A stretch of DNA of 64,000 nt from CAYJPV01 sp964372095 (lineage in GTDB: Bacteria; Acidobacteriota; Vicinamibacteria; Vicinamibacterales; JAKQTR01): the NCBI GenBank assembly GCA_964372095.1, contig CAYJPV010000008.1, positions 1-64,000 of the forward strand. The letters run 5' to 3'. Positions 33,353 through 42,397 of the stretch are shown here, piece after piece; positions within the stretch are counted from its first letter, which is position 1; each line of letters starts with the position of its first letter. The position numbers and the translations under genes were made by a program. Below the pieces are notes generated by a model. The model was not told the DNA's origin. It made no database searches and was given only the letters and a program-made list of their open reading frames with translations.

Positions 33353-34102
33353 CTACTGCCCGCGTTGGCCGTCCGGGCCGGCCAGCAGTTCGGTGAACTG
33401 GTTTCTGACCCGTTCGCTCAGCTCGTCCCGGTCCGCGAGCGTCAGGCCAACGGTCGGCACTTCCCTGCCGACCCGGATGGTCATGGTTCCCGGCCTGACG
33501 TACAGCTGGCCGCGCGGCATGATCGCCCCGGTTCCGATCAGGGCGATGGGGACGACGGGGGCCTGCGCCTTGATGGCCATCACGAGTCCGCCTTTCTTGA
33601 GCGGCAACATGGTGTCCGAGGTGCCGCGCGTACCTTCGGGCGCCAGCAGGAACGAGTAGCCCTCGGCCAGCCGGGCAATGGCGGCGTCCACCGCTTCGAG
33701 CGCCCGGAGACGGTCCCCACGGTGTACGGGGACGAACCCGGCCGCCCGCATCGCCGGCGCGAGAATGGGCAGCCGATCCATTTCCGCCTTGTAGATGGCT
33801 CGCACTTTCGGGCACCGTGGAATCAGCACCTCGAAGATGGCGACGTCAACATGACTGCGGTGGTTGATCAGGTAGACCGTGGGCGTTTCGGGGCGAATCC
33901 GGTCGAGGCCCTCAACCTGGAGTCGCACTCCCAGCAGAATCCGGCCCATTTTCGCCCCGAAGATGCCCAGCGTGAAGATATGCGCCGCCCGGCCGGTCAG
34001 GAACGTCCACAGGAGGGCCGGTGGCCCCACAATGGCGATGTACAGGCACAGAAAGGCATACGCGACCAGTGACCGGCCCCACGCCACGCATACTTGAACC
34101 AT
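33353..34102 (-). CDS. 1-acyl-sn-glycerol-3-phosphate acyltransferase (PlsC-like)
   Basis: A 249-residue membrane-associated acyltransferase. Two N-terminal hydrophobic segments (SLVAYAFLCLYIAIVG and ALLWTFLTG) precede the catalytic motif NHRSHVD (HX4D) and the substrate motif PEGTRG. It acylates lysophosphatidic acid at sn-2 in phospholipid synthesis. The ATG at 34102 has GGGAGG upstream at suitable distance; longer open frame exists upstream without support. The 3' end abuts the 71-bp repeat array. Confidence 0.87.
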   Translation of the reverse strand: MVQVCVAWGRSLVAYAFLCLYIAIVGPPALLWTFLTGRAAHIFTLGIFGAKMGRILLGVRLQVEGLDRIRPETPTVYLINHRSHVDVAIFEVLIPRCPKVRAIYKAEMDRLPILAPAMRAAGFVPVHRGDRLRALEAVDAAIARLAEGYSFLLAPEGTRGTSDTMLPLKKGGLVMAIKAQAPVVPIALIGTGAIMPRGQLYVRPGTMTIRVGREVPTVGLTLADRDELSERVRNQFTELLAGPDGQRGQ

Positions 34103-34276
34103 CGGCACCGGCCTCCCGACCGTCGCTCCGCCCCCGTGCATCTTACTGCAACAGCGGGGCCTGGTCGGGCCAGGCCACCTGGTATCGCCTTTGCTCACTT
34201 GACGGGGGAACGGGCACCACTGCCAGGTTTCCGGCAGTTGTGTGTACTTCCCGGTACTCATTCACGGAGTCATCAC

Positions 34277-35119
34277 GTGCACCGAATCCTCAGCAAAGAA
34301 GTGCTTGCGCCGGAAGTCGTCCGGTTCTGGGTCGAAGCGCCCCATGTCGCCCGAAAACGGAAACCTGGCCAGTTCGTCATCGTCCGGGGCTCCGAGGAAG
34401 GTGAGCGAATCCCGCTGACCATCGCCGATGTCGACCGGAGCCGGGGGGCTATCTCCCTGGTCATCCAGGGTGTCGGCAAGTCGACCAGACAACTGAACAG
34501 CCTCAACGAAGGCGATTCGATCCTCGACCTGGCCGGGCCGCTGGGCCGGGCCACGGACCTGCATCCGGGCCGCAAGGTGTGCTGCATCGGCGGCGGGATC
34601 GGCACGGCCGTGGTCTACCCGATTGCCAGCGGCTACAAGGCGCTGCAGGGCGAGGTGACGGTCATCATCGGAGGCCGGAACAACGGGTTTGTCATCCTGG
34701 AACCCGAACTTCGCGCGGTCGCCGACCGTGTGATTGTGACGACCGACGACGGATCGTACGGCACGAAAGGACTCGTCACCGACGCCCTGAAGGCACTCCT
34801 CGCCGACGGCCTGACATTCGACGAAGTCGTGGCCGTCGGTCCCTTGCCGATGATGAAGGCCGTCGTCGAAGTCACGCGCCCGTTGAACATCCCCACGACC
34901 GTGAGCCTGAATCCCCTGATGGTGGACGGCACCGGCATGTGCGGGGGATGCCGCGTCTCGGTGGGCGGCGAGCAGAAGTTCGTGTGCGTAGACGGCCCCG
35001 AGTTCGATGGTCTGCAGGTCGACTTCGACGAACTGAACGCCAGGCTCCGTGCCTACCGCGAGCAGGAGCAGGAATCGTTGCGGCTGTACAATGAGAAGAT
35101 TGCCTGTCGGGCGGTGTAA
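34277..35119 (+). CDS. FAD/[2Fe-2S] ferredoxin-NAD(P) reductase subunit, NfnA/SudB-like
   Basis: A 280-residue protein of the dihydroorotate dehydrogenase electron-transfer/sulfide dehydrogenase family. The FAD part has RIPLTIADVDR (the RxYT-like motif) and AGPLGRATDL, the NAD(P) part CCIGGGIGTAVVYPI. The [2Fe-2S] cysteines are in GTGMCGGCRVSVGGEQKFVC. It starts at GTG 34277 with GGAG upstream. The next gene encodes the partner large flavoprotein, so the pair resembles NfnAB (electron-bifurcating ferredoxin:NADP+ oxidoreductase) or sulfide dehydrogenase SudAB. Confidence 0.85.
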   Translation: MHRILSKEVLAPEVVRFWVEAPHVARKRKPGQFVIVRGSEEGERIPLTIADVDRSRGAISLVIQGVGKSTRQLNSLNEGDSILDLAGPLGRATDLHPGRKVCCIGGGIGTAVVYPIASGYKALQGEVTVIIGGRNNGFVILEPELRAVADRVIVTTDDGSYGTKGLVTDALKALLADGLTFDEVVAVGPLPMMKAVVEVTRPLNIPTTVSLNPLMVDGTGMCGGCRVSVGGEQKFVCVDGPEFDGLQVDFDELNARLRAYREQEQESLRLYNEKIACRAV

Positions 35120-35153
35120 CGTCGTCACACGCCTGTAATTTCCAGGAGACGGG

Positions 35154-35219
35154 GTCATCACCTCCGTGAGGCGGCCGATTCAGGTCGCCAGAACGGGTTC
35201 TGACGCCGTCGTAGCGAAC
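35154..35219. repeat. REP-like element, copy B
   Basis: A 66-bp element starting GTCATCACC and ending GCGAAC, about 80% identical by eye (small gaps) to the 66-bp element at 62143-62208 and related to the 71-bp units at 33121-33352. It ends 11 bases before the ATG of the NfnB-like gene. Confidence 0.7.
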
Positions 35220-35230
35220 GGACCTCGAGC

Positions 35231-36664
35231 ATGGCGAAGAAGATCATCCAGAAGACCAAGATCCCGATGCCCCTCATGGACGCCCACGAACGCGCCCGGT
35301 CTTTTGAAGAGGTGTCACTCGGATACCCGGTGGACATGGCGGTGCTGGAAGCGCAGCGCTGCATCCAGTGCAAGAACAACCCGTGCGTCGCGGGCTGCCC
35401 CGTCGAAATCGACATACCCCGGTTCATCCAGCAGGTCGCCGATCGCGACTTCGAAGGCGCCTATCACACCCTGATGGAGAAGAACGTGCTGCCGTCGGTC
35501 TGCGGCCGCGTGTGTCCGCAGGAGGAGCAGTGCGAAGCGGTCTGCACGATCGGGATCAAGAACGAACCGGTCGCCATCGGCCGCCTGGAACGCTTCGTGG
35601 CGGATTACGCCGCGATTATGAAATTCACGGACGATACCCCTCCCGCGCCGCCCACGGGGCACAAGGTGGCCGTCGTCGGCTCGGGGCCTGCCGGCCTCAC
35701 CGTCGCCGCGGACCTGGCCAAGATGGGCCACGGCGTGACGATCTTCGAGGCACTTCACAAAGCCGGCGGCGTGCTGGTCTACGGGATCCCCGAGTTCCGG
35801 CTCCCGAAGTCGATCGTCGAACGTGAGATTGAGGGCCTGAAGCACATCGGCGTCGAGATCAAGACGAACCACGTGATTGGCCAGACGTTCACGGTGGACG
35901 AACTCTTCTCGGAACTCGGATTCGAAGCCGTCTTCATTGCCACCGGCGCGGGCCTGCCGACGTTTCCCAAGATCCCGGGCATCAATCTGATTGGCGTCTA
36001 CTCCGCCAACGAGTACCTGACGCGATCGAACCTGATGAAAGCCTACCAGTTCCCCATTTCGGATACGCCCACCATCCGGGGCAAGAACGTCGCGGTGATC
36101 GGCGGCGGCAACACCGCGATGGATGCCGTGCGCACGTCGCTGCGCCTGGGGGCCGAACACGCGTACCTGATCTACCGCCGGACACGGAAAGAAATGCCGG
36201 CGCGAGTCGAAGAGATCGAACACGCCGAAGAAGAGGGCGTCGAGATCATCATGCTCGCCGCGCCCACGGCCATTCTCGCCGACGAACGCTCCCACGTGCG
36301 TGCGATCCGCTGCATCCGCATGGAACTGGGCGAGCCGGACGCCTCGGGCCGTCGCAGCCCGGTTCCGGTGACAGGCTCGGAGTTCGACATCGACGTCGAT
36401 ACCGTCGTGTTCGCCATCGGCCAGGGCGCGAACCCGCTGATCCGCAACACGACGCCCGACCTTCCGGTGAACAAGTGGGGCAACATCCTCGCCGACGACG
36501 GCACGGGCGCGACCCAGAAAGCGGGCGTCTTTGCGGGCGGCGATATCGTCACGGGCGGCGCCACCGTCATCTCGGCCATGGGCGCCGGCCGCCGCGCCGC
36601 CAGGGCCATCGACGCCTTCCTGCGCAACCCTTCGGTCGACGGTTTCTCGCCCACCGATGTCTAG
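35231..36664 (+). CDS. Glutamate-synthase small-subunit-like flavoprotein, NfnB/SudA-like
   Basis: A 477-residue protein with N-terminal Fe-S cysteines in CIQCKNNPCVAGCP and CGRVCPQEEQCEAVC. A FAD-binding VVGSGPAGLTVAADLA follows at about 145, and an NADPH-binding VIGGGNTAMDAVRTSLRLGA around 290. It belongs to the GltD/NfnB/SudA group. Next to the NfnA-like subunit, this is probably the NADPH-side subunit of a ferredoxin:NADP+ oxidoreductase rather than a true glutamate synthase subunit, since no large glutamate synthase subunit lies nearby. Its stop codon falls inside the first heptamer of the next array. Confidence 0.85.
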   Translation: MAKKIIQKTKIPMPLMDAHERARSFEEVSLGYPVDMAVLEAQRCIQCKNNPCVAGCPVEIDIPRFIQQVADRDFEGAYHTLMEKNVLPSVCGRVCPQEEQCEAVCTIGIKNEPVAIGRLERFVADYAAIMKFTDDTPPAPPTGHKVAVVGSGPAGLTVAADLAKMGHGVTIFEALHKAGGVLVYGIPEFRLPKSIVEREIEGLKHIGVEIKTNHVIGQTFTVDELFSELGFEAVFIATGAGLPTFPKIPGINLIGVYSANEYLTRSNLMKAYQFPISDTPTIRGKNVAVIGGGNTAMDAVRTSLRLGAEHAYLIYRRTRKEMPARVEEIEHAEEEGVEIIMLAAPTAILADERSHVRAIRCIRMELGEPDASGRRSPVPVTGSEFDIDVDTVVFAIGQGANPLIRNTTPDLPVNKWGNILADDGTGATQKAGVFAGGDIVTGGATVISAMGAGRRAARAIDAFLRNPSVDGFSPTDV

Positions 36665-36890
36665 AGGCTAGAGGCTAGAGGCTAGAGGCTGGGGAGAACG
36701 GCGGGGCCGGTCGGGTGCTCACCTGACCGGCCCTGCTTCTGTACGGGCTCCAGGCACCCAGCTCGTAGGCGCGTATGATCATTCGCCCCTACACCCCTGG
36801 TTGCTTCCTGCCTTCCCAAACCCCTAGCCCCTAGTCCCTAGTCCCTAGTCCCTAGTCCCTAGCCCCTAGCCTCTAGCCTCTAGCCCCTAG
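36661..36890. repeat. Heptanucleotide repeat arrays, two opposed blocks
   Basis: Left block: four units CTAGAGG (36661-36688). Right block: ten units (36821-36890), CCCCTAG, TCCCTAG (four in a row), CCCCTAG and two CCTCTAG. CTAGAGG is the reverse complement of CCTCTAG, so the blocks face each other and could pair. The first unit contains the stop codon of the NfnB-like gene, and the last ends 12 bases before the ATG of the AlgH-like gene. Between the blocks (36689-36820) I see nothing recognisable. Confidence 0.85.
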
Positions 36891-36902
36891 TATCATCAGT
36901 GC

Positions 36903-37469
36903 ATGACCGACGACGAACCTGTCCGGCCAAAGCTGGCGCCGGTCCTGCTGCTGGCGATGCCCCAGCTGGCCGACCCCAACTTCCGCAGGACGGTCGTCCT
37001 GCTGTGCGAATACAGCAGCGACGGCGCCTGGGGCCTCGTGCTGAACCGGCCGACCGGCAAACGGGCGGCCGCGGTGGTGGACTTCGCCCCGCCGATCGTG
37101 AGCGACAGCGGCATCGAAGTCTGGACGGGCGGCCCGGTCGAGCCCCAGCGCGGCTGCCTCCTGCTGCCGGAGGAGCCCATCGGGTCCGAGTCGTTCGAGG
37201 TCAGCCAGGGCGTGTTTATCTCCGTCTCCGGTGAACTGCTGCGCGCAATCGTGGAAGGGACTCCCGTCGACCGCGCGCGCCTGCTGATGGGATATGCGGG
37301 CTGGGCCCCCGGTCAGCTCGACCGCGAATTAACGGACTCGTCCTGGCTGGTCGGCGAGGTTTCACCGGACATCGTGTTCGATACCAAGCCTGCCGACATG
37401 TGGGAGACCGCGATTCGGCGCCTCGGCGTCGACCCGGCTGCCCTCCATACCAGTTCGGGCGTCCACTGA
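36903..37469 (+). CDS. YqgE/AlgH family protein
   Basis: A 188-residue protein with the family pattern: LLLAMPQLADPNFRRTVVLLCEY at the start, GAWGLVLNRPTG, a GGPVEPQRG turn and a C-terminal GYAGWAPGQLDRELTDSSWL. The family is widespread, soluble and of unproven function (linked to alginate regulation in Pseudomonas). The heptamer array ends 12 bases upstream of the ATG, with no normal ribosome site in the short leader. Confidence 0.92.
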   Translation: MTDDEPVRPKLAPVLLLAMPQLADPNFRRTVVLLCEYSSDGAWGLVLNRPTGKRAAAVVDFAPPIVSDSGIEVWTGGPVEPQRGCLLLPEEPIGSESFEVSQGVFISVSGELLRAIVEGTPVDRARLLMGYAGWAPGQLDRELTDSSWLVGEVSPDIVFDTKPADMWETAIRRLGVDPAALHTSSGVH

Positions 37470-37543
37470 CGTGGCCGCGGCACGTTCAGATTCCAATCGG
37501 GCAGGTCTGGTGACCAAACGCCCGCTGCAGGCGTCCTAAGTCT

Positions 37544-38731
37544 ATGTCCGGAGTCATCTTCCGCAAGGGCCTCGACCTGAAGGCCGCCGTCGCCGGAGAA
37601 CTCGCCCTCGACTACCGGAGCGCCCTGGTGGACGAACTGAAAGCCGGGGACCTCACCTTTCGCTCGGGGCGGCTGACCGTGCGACTGGCGAAGGAATTCG
37701 GCTTCTGTTACGGCGTGGACCGGGCGGTCGACTACGCCTATCAGGCGCGGCGGCGGTTCCCGGACAAGCAGGTCTACCTGACGGGCGAGATCATCCACAA
37801 CCCGCACGTCAACGACAAACTTCGCGACAGTGGCATTCGGTTTCTCAGCGACCCGGGCGAGGACCTCTCGCGCCTCGGGGCCGGGGACGTGGTCATCCTG
37901 CCGGCGTTTGGCGTGACAGTCGGCCTGCTGGCCCAGCTGGATCGCCAGGCGTGCACGATGGTGGATACCACGTGCGGGTCGGTGCTGAACGTCTGGAAGA
38001 ACGTCATCCGATACGCGGAGGACGGCTTCACATCGGTTATCCACGGCAAGGTGCACCACGAAGAAACCCAGGCGACCGCCTCGCAGGCACTGAAGGTTCC
38101 CGGTGGACGGTATCTCGTGGTGCTCGACCGAGACGAGGCTGGCGTCGTCTGCGACTACATTCGCCGCGGCGGCGACCCGGCGGCGTTTCTGGACCGCCTG
38201 GGCGATTCGGCGTCGACCGACTTCGACCCCGAACGGGACCTCATTCGCGTGGGCCTGGCCAACCAGACCACGATGCTGATGAGCGAGTCGCTTCAGATTG
38301 GCGAGATGCTGCGCGAGGCCATGCTGGATCGGTACGGTCCGGCCGCCATCGCCGACCACTACCGGTCGTTCGATACGATTTGCAGCGCCACTCAGGATCG
38401 GCAGGATGCAGTGATCGACCTGCTGCAAACCCACCCGCCAGACCTGATGCTCGTCGTGGGAGGCTACAACAGCAGTAACACGTTGAATCTGGCCCGGATC
38501 TGCGCAGCGAGCGTCCCGACGTTCCACATCGCGGATGACAGCTGCATCGTGTCGGCGGGCCTCATCCGGCACCGTCCGGTCGGCGCGAAAGGTGAAGTCG
38601 ACTCGACTGACTGGATGCCGGCGACCGGCCCCTTCACCGTGGGTTTGACCGCCGGCGCCTCGACGCCCGACAACATCGTCGGCGCGACGATCCGGCGGCT
38701 CGAAGCTCTATCGGCGTCTCCCGCGTCATAG
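37544..38731 (+). CDS. ispH: 4-hydroxy-3-methylbut-2-enyl diphosphate reductase
   Basis: A 395-residue IspH (LytB), last enzyme of the MEP isoprenoid pathway, giving IPP and DMAPP from HMBPP. The three [4Fe-4S] cysteines are in EFGFCYGVDRA, MVDTTCGSVLNVW and DTICSATQDRQDA. The HGKVHHEETQATAS and VVGGYNSSNTLNL motifs are present. At almost 400 residues with a 60-residue N-terminal extension it matches the plant/cyanobacterial-type form, longer than E. coli IspH (about 316). Confidence 0.93.
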   Translation: MSGVIFRKGLDLKAAVAGELALDYRSALVDELKAGDLTFRSGRLTVRLAKEFGFCYGVDRAVDYAYQARRRFPDKQVYLTGEIIHNPHVNDKLRDSGIRFLSDPGEDLSRLGAGDVVILPAFGVTVGLLAQLDRQACTMVDTTCGSVLNVWKNVIRYAEDGFTSVIHGKVHHEETQATASQALKVPGGRYLVVLDRDEAGVVCDYIRRGGDPAAFLDRLGDSASTDFDPERDLIRVGLANQTTMLMSESLQIGEMLREAMLDRYGPAAIADHYRSFDTICSATQDRQDAVIDLLQTHPPDLMLVVGGYNSSNTLNLARICAASVPTFHIADDSCIVSAGLIRHRPVGAKGEVDSTDWMPATGPFTVGLTAGASTPDNIVGATIRRLEALSASPAS

Positions 38732-38882
38732 CATTGACACCCTTGAGAACGCGACGCTGGCCCGGGCTGGTCGCAACGCCGGAGTTGTGTCCCGTTTGAC
38801 ACTCCGTCCGGCGGGAAGACCACCTGTAAACAATGGTCCGGACTGGTCGTAGTTCCAAGAGCAAGAGGGAGATGTACGCCAG

Positions 38883-39308
38883 ATGAAGCTTGTACGACTC
38901 GTTGTGATGGTGGCGGCGCTGGCCGGGCTGCTGCCGGGTTCCGCCCACGCTCAGGGGTTCAAGTGGTGGCAGGACGAGAAGGTGAAGACCGAACTCGGCC
39001 TGACCGCTGAACAGGTCGTCAATCTCGATAACGTCTTCCTCGAACTGATCCCGAGAATGGCGGCGGAGAAGGAGGCCCTGGACACGCTCGAAGGCCAGCT
39101 GTCCAGCGTCGTCCGCGACGCCAACATGAGCGAGGCCGAGGTCATCCGGCAGATCGACGCGGTCGAGGCCGCCCGCAGCGCGCTGGGCAAGACCCGCACG
39201 TTGATGATCTACCGGCTCTATCGGAGCCTGTCGCCCGATCAGCGGACGAAGATGAAAGCTCTGCACCAGAAGTGGGAAGAAGAACGGCGCAAAGGTGGCC
39301 GTCGTTAG
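38883..39308 (+). CDS. Spy/CpxP-like periplasmic protein
   Basis: A 141-residue protein with a signal peptide (LVRLVVMVAALAGLLPGSAHA), then an all-helical charged body with ELGLTAEQVVNLDNVF and LSPDQRTKMKALHQK, the LTxxQ repeats of the Spy/CpxP heavy-metal-resistance group. Such proteins are periplasmic chaperones induced by envelope stress. It is the first gene of the efflux operon, 40 bp ahead of the tolC-like gene. Two TTGACA hexamers (38734-38739, 38796-38801) lie upstream but neither has a convincing -10 box. Confidence 0.75.
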   Translation: MKLVRLVVMVAALAGLLPGSAHAQGFKWWQDEKVKTELGLTAEQVVNLDNVFLELIPRMAAEKEALDTLEGQLSSVVRDANMSEAEVIRQIDAVEAARSALGKTRTLMIYRLYRSLSPDQRTKMKALHQKWEEERRKGGRR

Positions 39309-39348
39309 GATTCTGCCGTCGAGGCGGTTGCGCGAGGGAGGCATAGCT

Positions 39349-41034
39349 GTGAACCGATTGCTCAAGGGGATTGTGGCGGCGGGACTGACGCTCGGACTGA
39401 TGGCGGCAGCCGTTCCGCTGGGCGCGCAGGAAACGACGCGGCAGCCGTCCGAAACCCGGATGGCGGAACTGCTGGCGCACGCGCGGCAGACGTACACCGA
39501 CGGAGCCGTCCAGGGCTCGACGCCCGCCGCCAAGGCAGCCGCGCCGCAGGACGGGCGCCCGGTGATGCGCCTCAGTGTGGACGATGCCGTGACGCGGGCG
39601 CTCGAGAACAACATCGAGCTGTCGGTGGAACGCCTCAACCCGCAGTTGCAGGATCTGTCGCTGGCACAGGTGCGCGCGGCCTATCGGCCGACGCTGACGA
39701 CCATGACCAGCATGAGTTCAAACATGCCGCTGCCGAACAGCCTGCTCACCGGCGGCACCCGCGTGAAGAACGACAGCATCAACCTGAACACGAGCATCGC
39801 CCAGGCACTGCCGTGGAACGGCACCAGTTTCACCTTTTCGTGGAACAACCCGCGCACCGATACGACGAGTACGTTTGCGACGTTGAACCCGCAGTATTCG
39901 CCGTCGATGACCGCATCGGTCACCCAGCCCATCCTGCGCAACTTCAGGATCGACAACACGCGCCAGTCGTTGCTCACGGCCTCGATCAGTCGCGACATCT
40001 CGAATACGACGCTGCGGGCCCGGATCATCAACACCGAAGCGAATACGCGGAACGCCTATTGGGACTTCGTGATCGCCGGCCGGGCCGTCGAAGCCGCCCG
40101 CCAGTCGCTCGCCTTGGCCGAGAAGCTGGTGGAAGACAACCAGATTCGCGTGGAAGTCGGCACGCTGGCCCCGCTGGACGTCGTCCAGGCCCAGGCGGAA
40201 GCCGCAACCCGGCGCCAGTCGCTCACCGCCGCCGAAGCGACGCGGCGCACGGCCGAACTCGCGTTGAAGCGGCTCATCGTCGCCAGCACGGACGACCCGT
40301 TGTGGGGCTCCGCGATCGAAGCCACGAGTCCCGCTCAAGTTGAAGCCCGCGCCGTCGACCTCGAGGGCGCGGTGAAGAAGGCACTGACCGACCGGACGGA
40401 CCTGGCTAACGCCCGCCGCCAGCTCGACAGCAACGACGTGAGCCTGCGGTACCTCAAGAACCAGCAACTGCCCGACCTGAACGCCACGGTGACCTATGGC
40501 ACCCGTGGCCTCGGGGGCAACACCTTCGTCTTCCAGAACGGCGTCAAGGTCGACACGGTTCCCGGCGGCTGGGCGGACGCGATGCGGACGTTGTCGAAGT
40601 TCGACTTCCCCACCTGGACGGTGGCGCTCAACTTCTCATATCCCCTCGGCCAGAGCGCCACGGAAGCGTCGTACGCCCGGGCGCGCGTGCAGTACCAGCA
40701 GACCCAGGCGCAGTTGCGCGCGCTGGAACTGCAGGTCGCCACGGAGGTGACCAACGCGGCCCTCAACGTGGAGAGCACCCAGAAGCGCCTCGAGGCCGCG
40801 CGCGCCGCGCGCACACTGGCCGAACGCCGCCTCGAAGCCGAGCAGACGAAGTTCGAGGTTGGCATGCAGACCAACTTCTTCGTCGTGCAGGCCCAGCGAG
40901 ACCTGCTCGATTCGCAGATCACGGAACTGCGTTCGTCGCTGGACTACCAGCGGGCGCTGATTGAATTCGAGCGGGTCCAGATCACGACGTCAGGCGGCAG
41001 CAGCGTGACAACGATCTCAACGGCCGCACGGTAA
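39349..41034 (+). CDS. TolC-family outer membrane efflux protein
   Basis: A 561-residue outer-membrane channel subunit. A signal peptide (LLKGIVAAGLTLGLMAAAVPLGA) precedes a helical/beta body with the two repeated OEP helices (LAQVRAAYRPTL; ELALKRLI; EKLVEDNQIRVEVGTLAPLD) characteristic of TolC-like proteins. GTG 39349 is chosen for the GAGGGAGG upstream. It is the likely exit duct for both the RND pump and the MacAB-like transporter in the same operon. Confidence 0.88.
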   Translation: MNRLLKGIVAAGLTLGLMAAAVPLGAQETTRQPSETRMAELLAHARQTYTDGAVQGSTPAAKAAAPQDGRPVMRLSVDDAVTRALENNIELSVERLNPQLQDLSLAQVRAAYRPTLTTMTSMSSNMPLPNSLLTGGTRVKNDSINLNTSIAQALPWNGTSFTFSWNNPRTDTTSTFATLNPQYSPSMTASVTQPILRNFRIDNTRQSLLTASISRDISNTTLRARIINTEANTRNAYWDFVIAGRAVEAARQSLALAEKLVEDNQIRVEVGTLAPLDVVQAQAEAATRRQSLTAAEATRRTAELALKRLIVASTDDPLWGSAIEATSPAQVEARAVDLEGAVKKALTDRTDLANARRQLDSNDVSLRYLKNQQLPDLNATVTYGTRGLGGNTFVFQNGVKVDTVPGGWADAMRTLSKFDFPTWTVALNFSYPLGQSATEASYARARVQYQQTQAQLRALELQVATEVTNAALNVESTQKRLEAARAARTLAERRLEAEQTKFEVGMQTNFFVVQAQRDLLDSQITELRSSLDYQRALIEFERVQITTSGGSSVTTISTAAR

Positions 41035-41060
41035 ATACGCAGGATTCGGAGATTCGCCGC

Positions 41061-42350
41061 ATGTATCGCAACAAGAAGGTTCTTGGCATTCTCGCCGTCG
41101 TCGTGGTGGCCGCAGGCTTCTGGTACTTCTTCAGCGCGGGCAGCGCGAGTCCGGCGGCCGGCTCGCCGGCCGCCAGGGGCAATCCGGGCGCCGGCGGCGG
41201 CCGTGGCGGGAGCATGATGCGCCCGACGATGACCGTGGAGTTGGGGAAGTCGTCCCGCACCTCGGTATCCGAAGCCATCACCGTCGTCGGCAGCCTGATT
41301 GGCGCGGCCACCGTCGAAGTCGTCCCCAAGGTGAGCGGCAGGCTCGAGAGCGTGAACGTGCGCCTGGGCGATTCGGTGAGCAAGGGCCAGTTACTCGCCA
41401 AACTCGAAGACAGCGAGATCCGCGAGCAGTTCCGTCAGGCCGAAGCGTCGTTCGAGGTCTCGAAAGCCAGTGTGCGTCAGCGTGAGGCCGACCTCAAATT
41501 CGCCGAGAACAGCCTTGAACGGACCAGGAACCTCTTTGAGCGGAATCTCCTGGCCCGGCAGGCTCTGGAAGACTCGCAGGCGCGCGTCGAGGCGTCGGCG
41601 GCACAGCTCGACCTGGCCCGCGCGCAGTTCTCGCAGGCCCAGGCCCGTCGCGACGAGCTGCAGATCAATCTGGCGAACACGCGGATCGTGTCGCCGGTCA
41701 ACGGATTCGTCGGCAGCCGCCGTCTCGACGCCGGCGCCTTCGCGGGCCCGAACGCCCCGCTCGCGTCGGTGGTCGACATCCAGATGGTCCGCATCGTGTC
41801 CAACCTGGTCGAGCGGGACCTTGGACGCGTGCGCACCGGCATGGACGCCGTCGTGACCGTCGACGCGTATCCCGGAGAGACGTTCAAGGGCCTGGTGGCG
41901 CGCATCGCGCCCGTGCTGGATCCGGCCACGCGCACGGCGCAGATGGAGATCGAAATCCCGAACGGTGACTACCGGCTGAAGCCGGGCATGTACGCGCGGG
42001 TGACGTTCACCGTCCGCGAACATCCCAACGCCCTGGTCGTCCCGCGCAACGCGCTGGTTGACGTCGAAGGCGTGCGTGGCGTCTACGTCGCCGCCGACAA
42101 GGTGGCCAAGTTCACGCCCGTCGAGACGGGCATCATCGACCAGGAATGGGCCGAGGTGCTCTCCGGACTCGCGGACGGCGTTTCGATTGTGACAACGGGT
42201 GCCGGCGCGTTGCGTGACGGCGACCCGATTCAGCTCGTCGGCCAGGGTGCCGGCCGGTCCGGCGGCCCGGGTGGCGGTCGCGGCGCGGGCGCCGCGGCGG
42301 CCCCTCGCAGCGGTTCCGGCGCGCCCTCAGGTGGAGCCCCCCGTCAGTAG
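41061..42350 (+). CDS. RND efflux periplasmic adaptor subunit
   Basis: A 429-residue membrane-fusion protein. One N-terminal membrane helix (KVLGILAVVVVAAGFWYFF) is followed by the lipoyl-like half KVSGRLESVNVRLGDSVSKGQ, a coiled-coil hairpin (about 115-185), and the second lipoyl half VSPVNGFVGSRRLDAG. Beta-barrel and membrane-proximal domains end near 385, and the C-terminal tail is Gly/Arg/Ala-rich. It bridges the inner-membrane RND pump encoded next and the TolC-like channel. Confidence 0.9.
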   Translation: MYRNKKVLGILAVVVVAAGFWYFFSAGSASPAAGSPAARGNPGAGGGRGGSMMRPTMTVELGKSSRTSVSEAITVVGSLIGAATVEVVPKVSGRLESVNVRLGDSVSKGQLLAKLEDSEIREQFRQAEASFEVSKASVRQREADLKFAENSLERTRNLFERNLLARQALEDSQARVEASAAQLDLARAQFSQAQARRDELQINLANTRIVSPVNGFVGSRRLDAGAFAGPNAPLASVVDIQMVRIVSNLVERDLGRVRTGMDAVVTVDAYPGETFKGLVARIAPVLDPATRTAQMEIEIPNGDYRLKPGMYARVTFTVREHPNALVVPRNALVDVEGVRGVYVAADKVAKFTPVETGIIDQEWAEVLSGLADGVSIVTTGAGALRDGDPIQLVGQGAGRSGGPGGGRGAGAAAAPRSGSGAPSGGAPRQ

Positions 42351-42397
42351 TTCGCAACCGGCATGGAACCTTCTGACCGTCCACGGAGAGAGAATCG

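Noticed and set aside
38734..38801. Sigma70 promoters for the efflux operon at two TTGACA hexamers
   Set aside because: Neither has a -10-like hexamer at 16-18 bp spacing, so they are reported only as hexamers.
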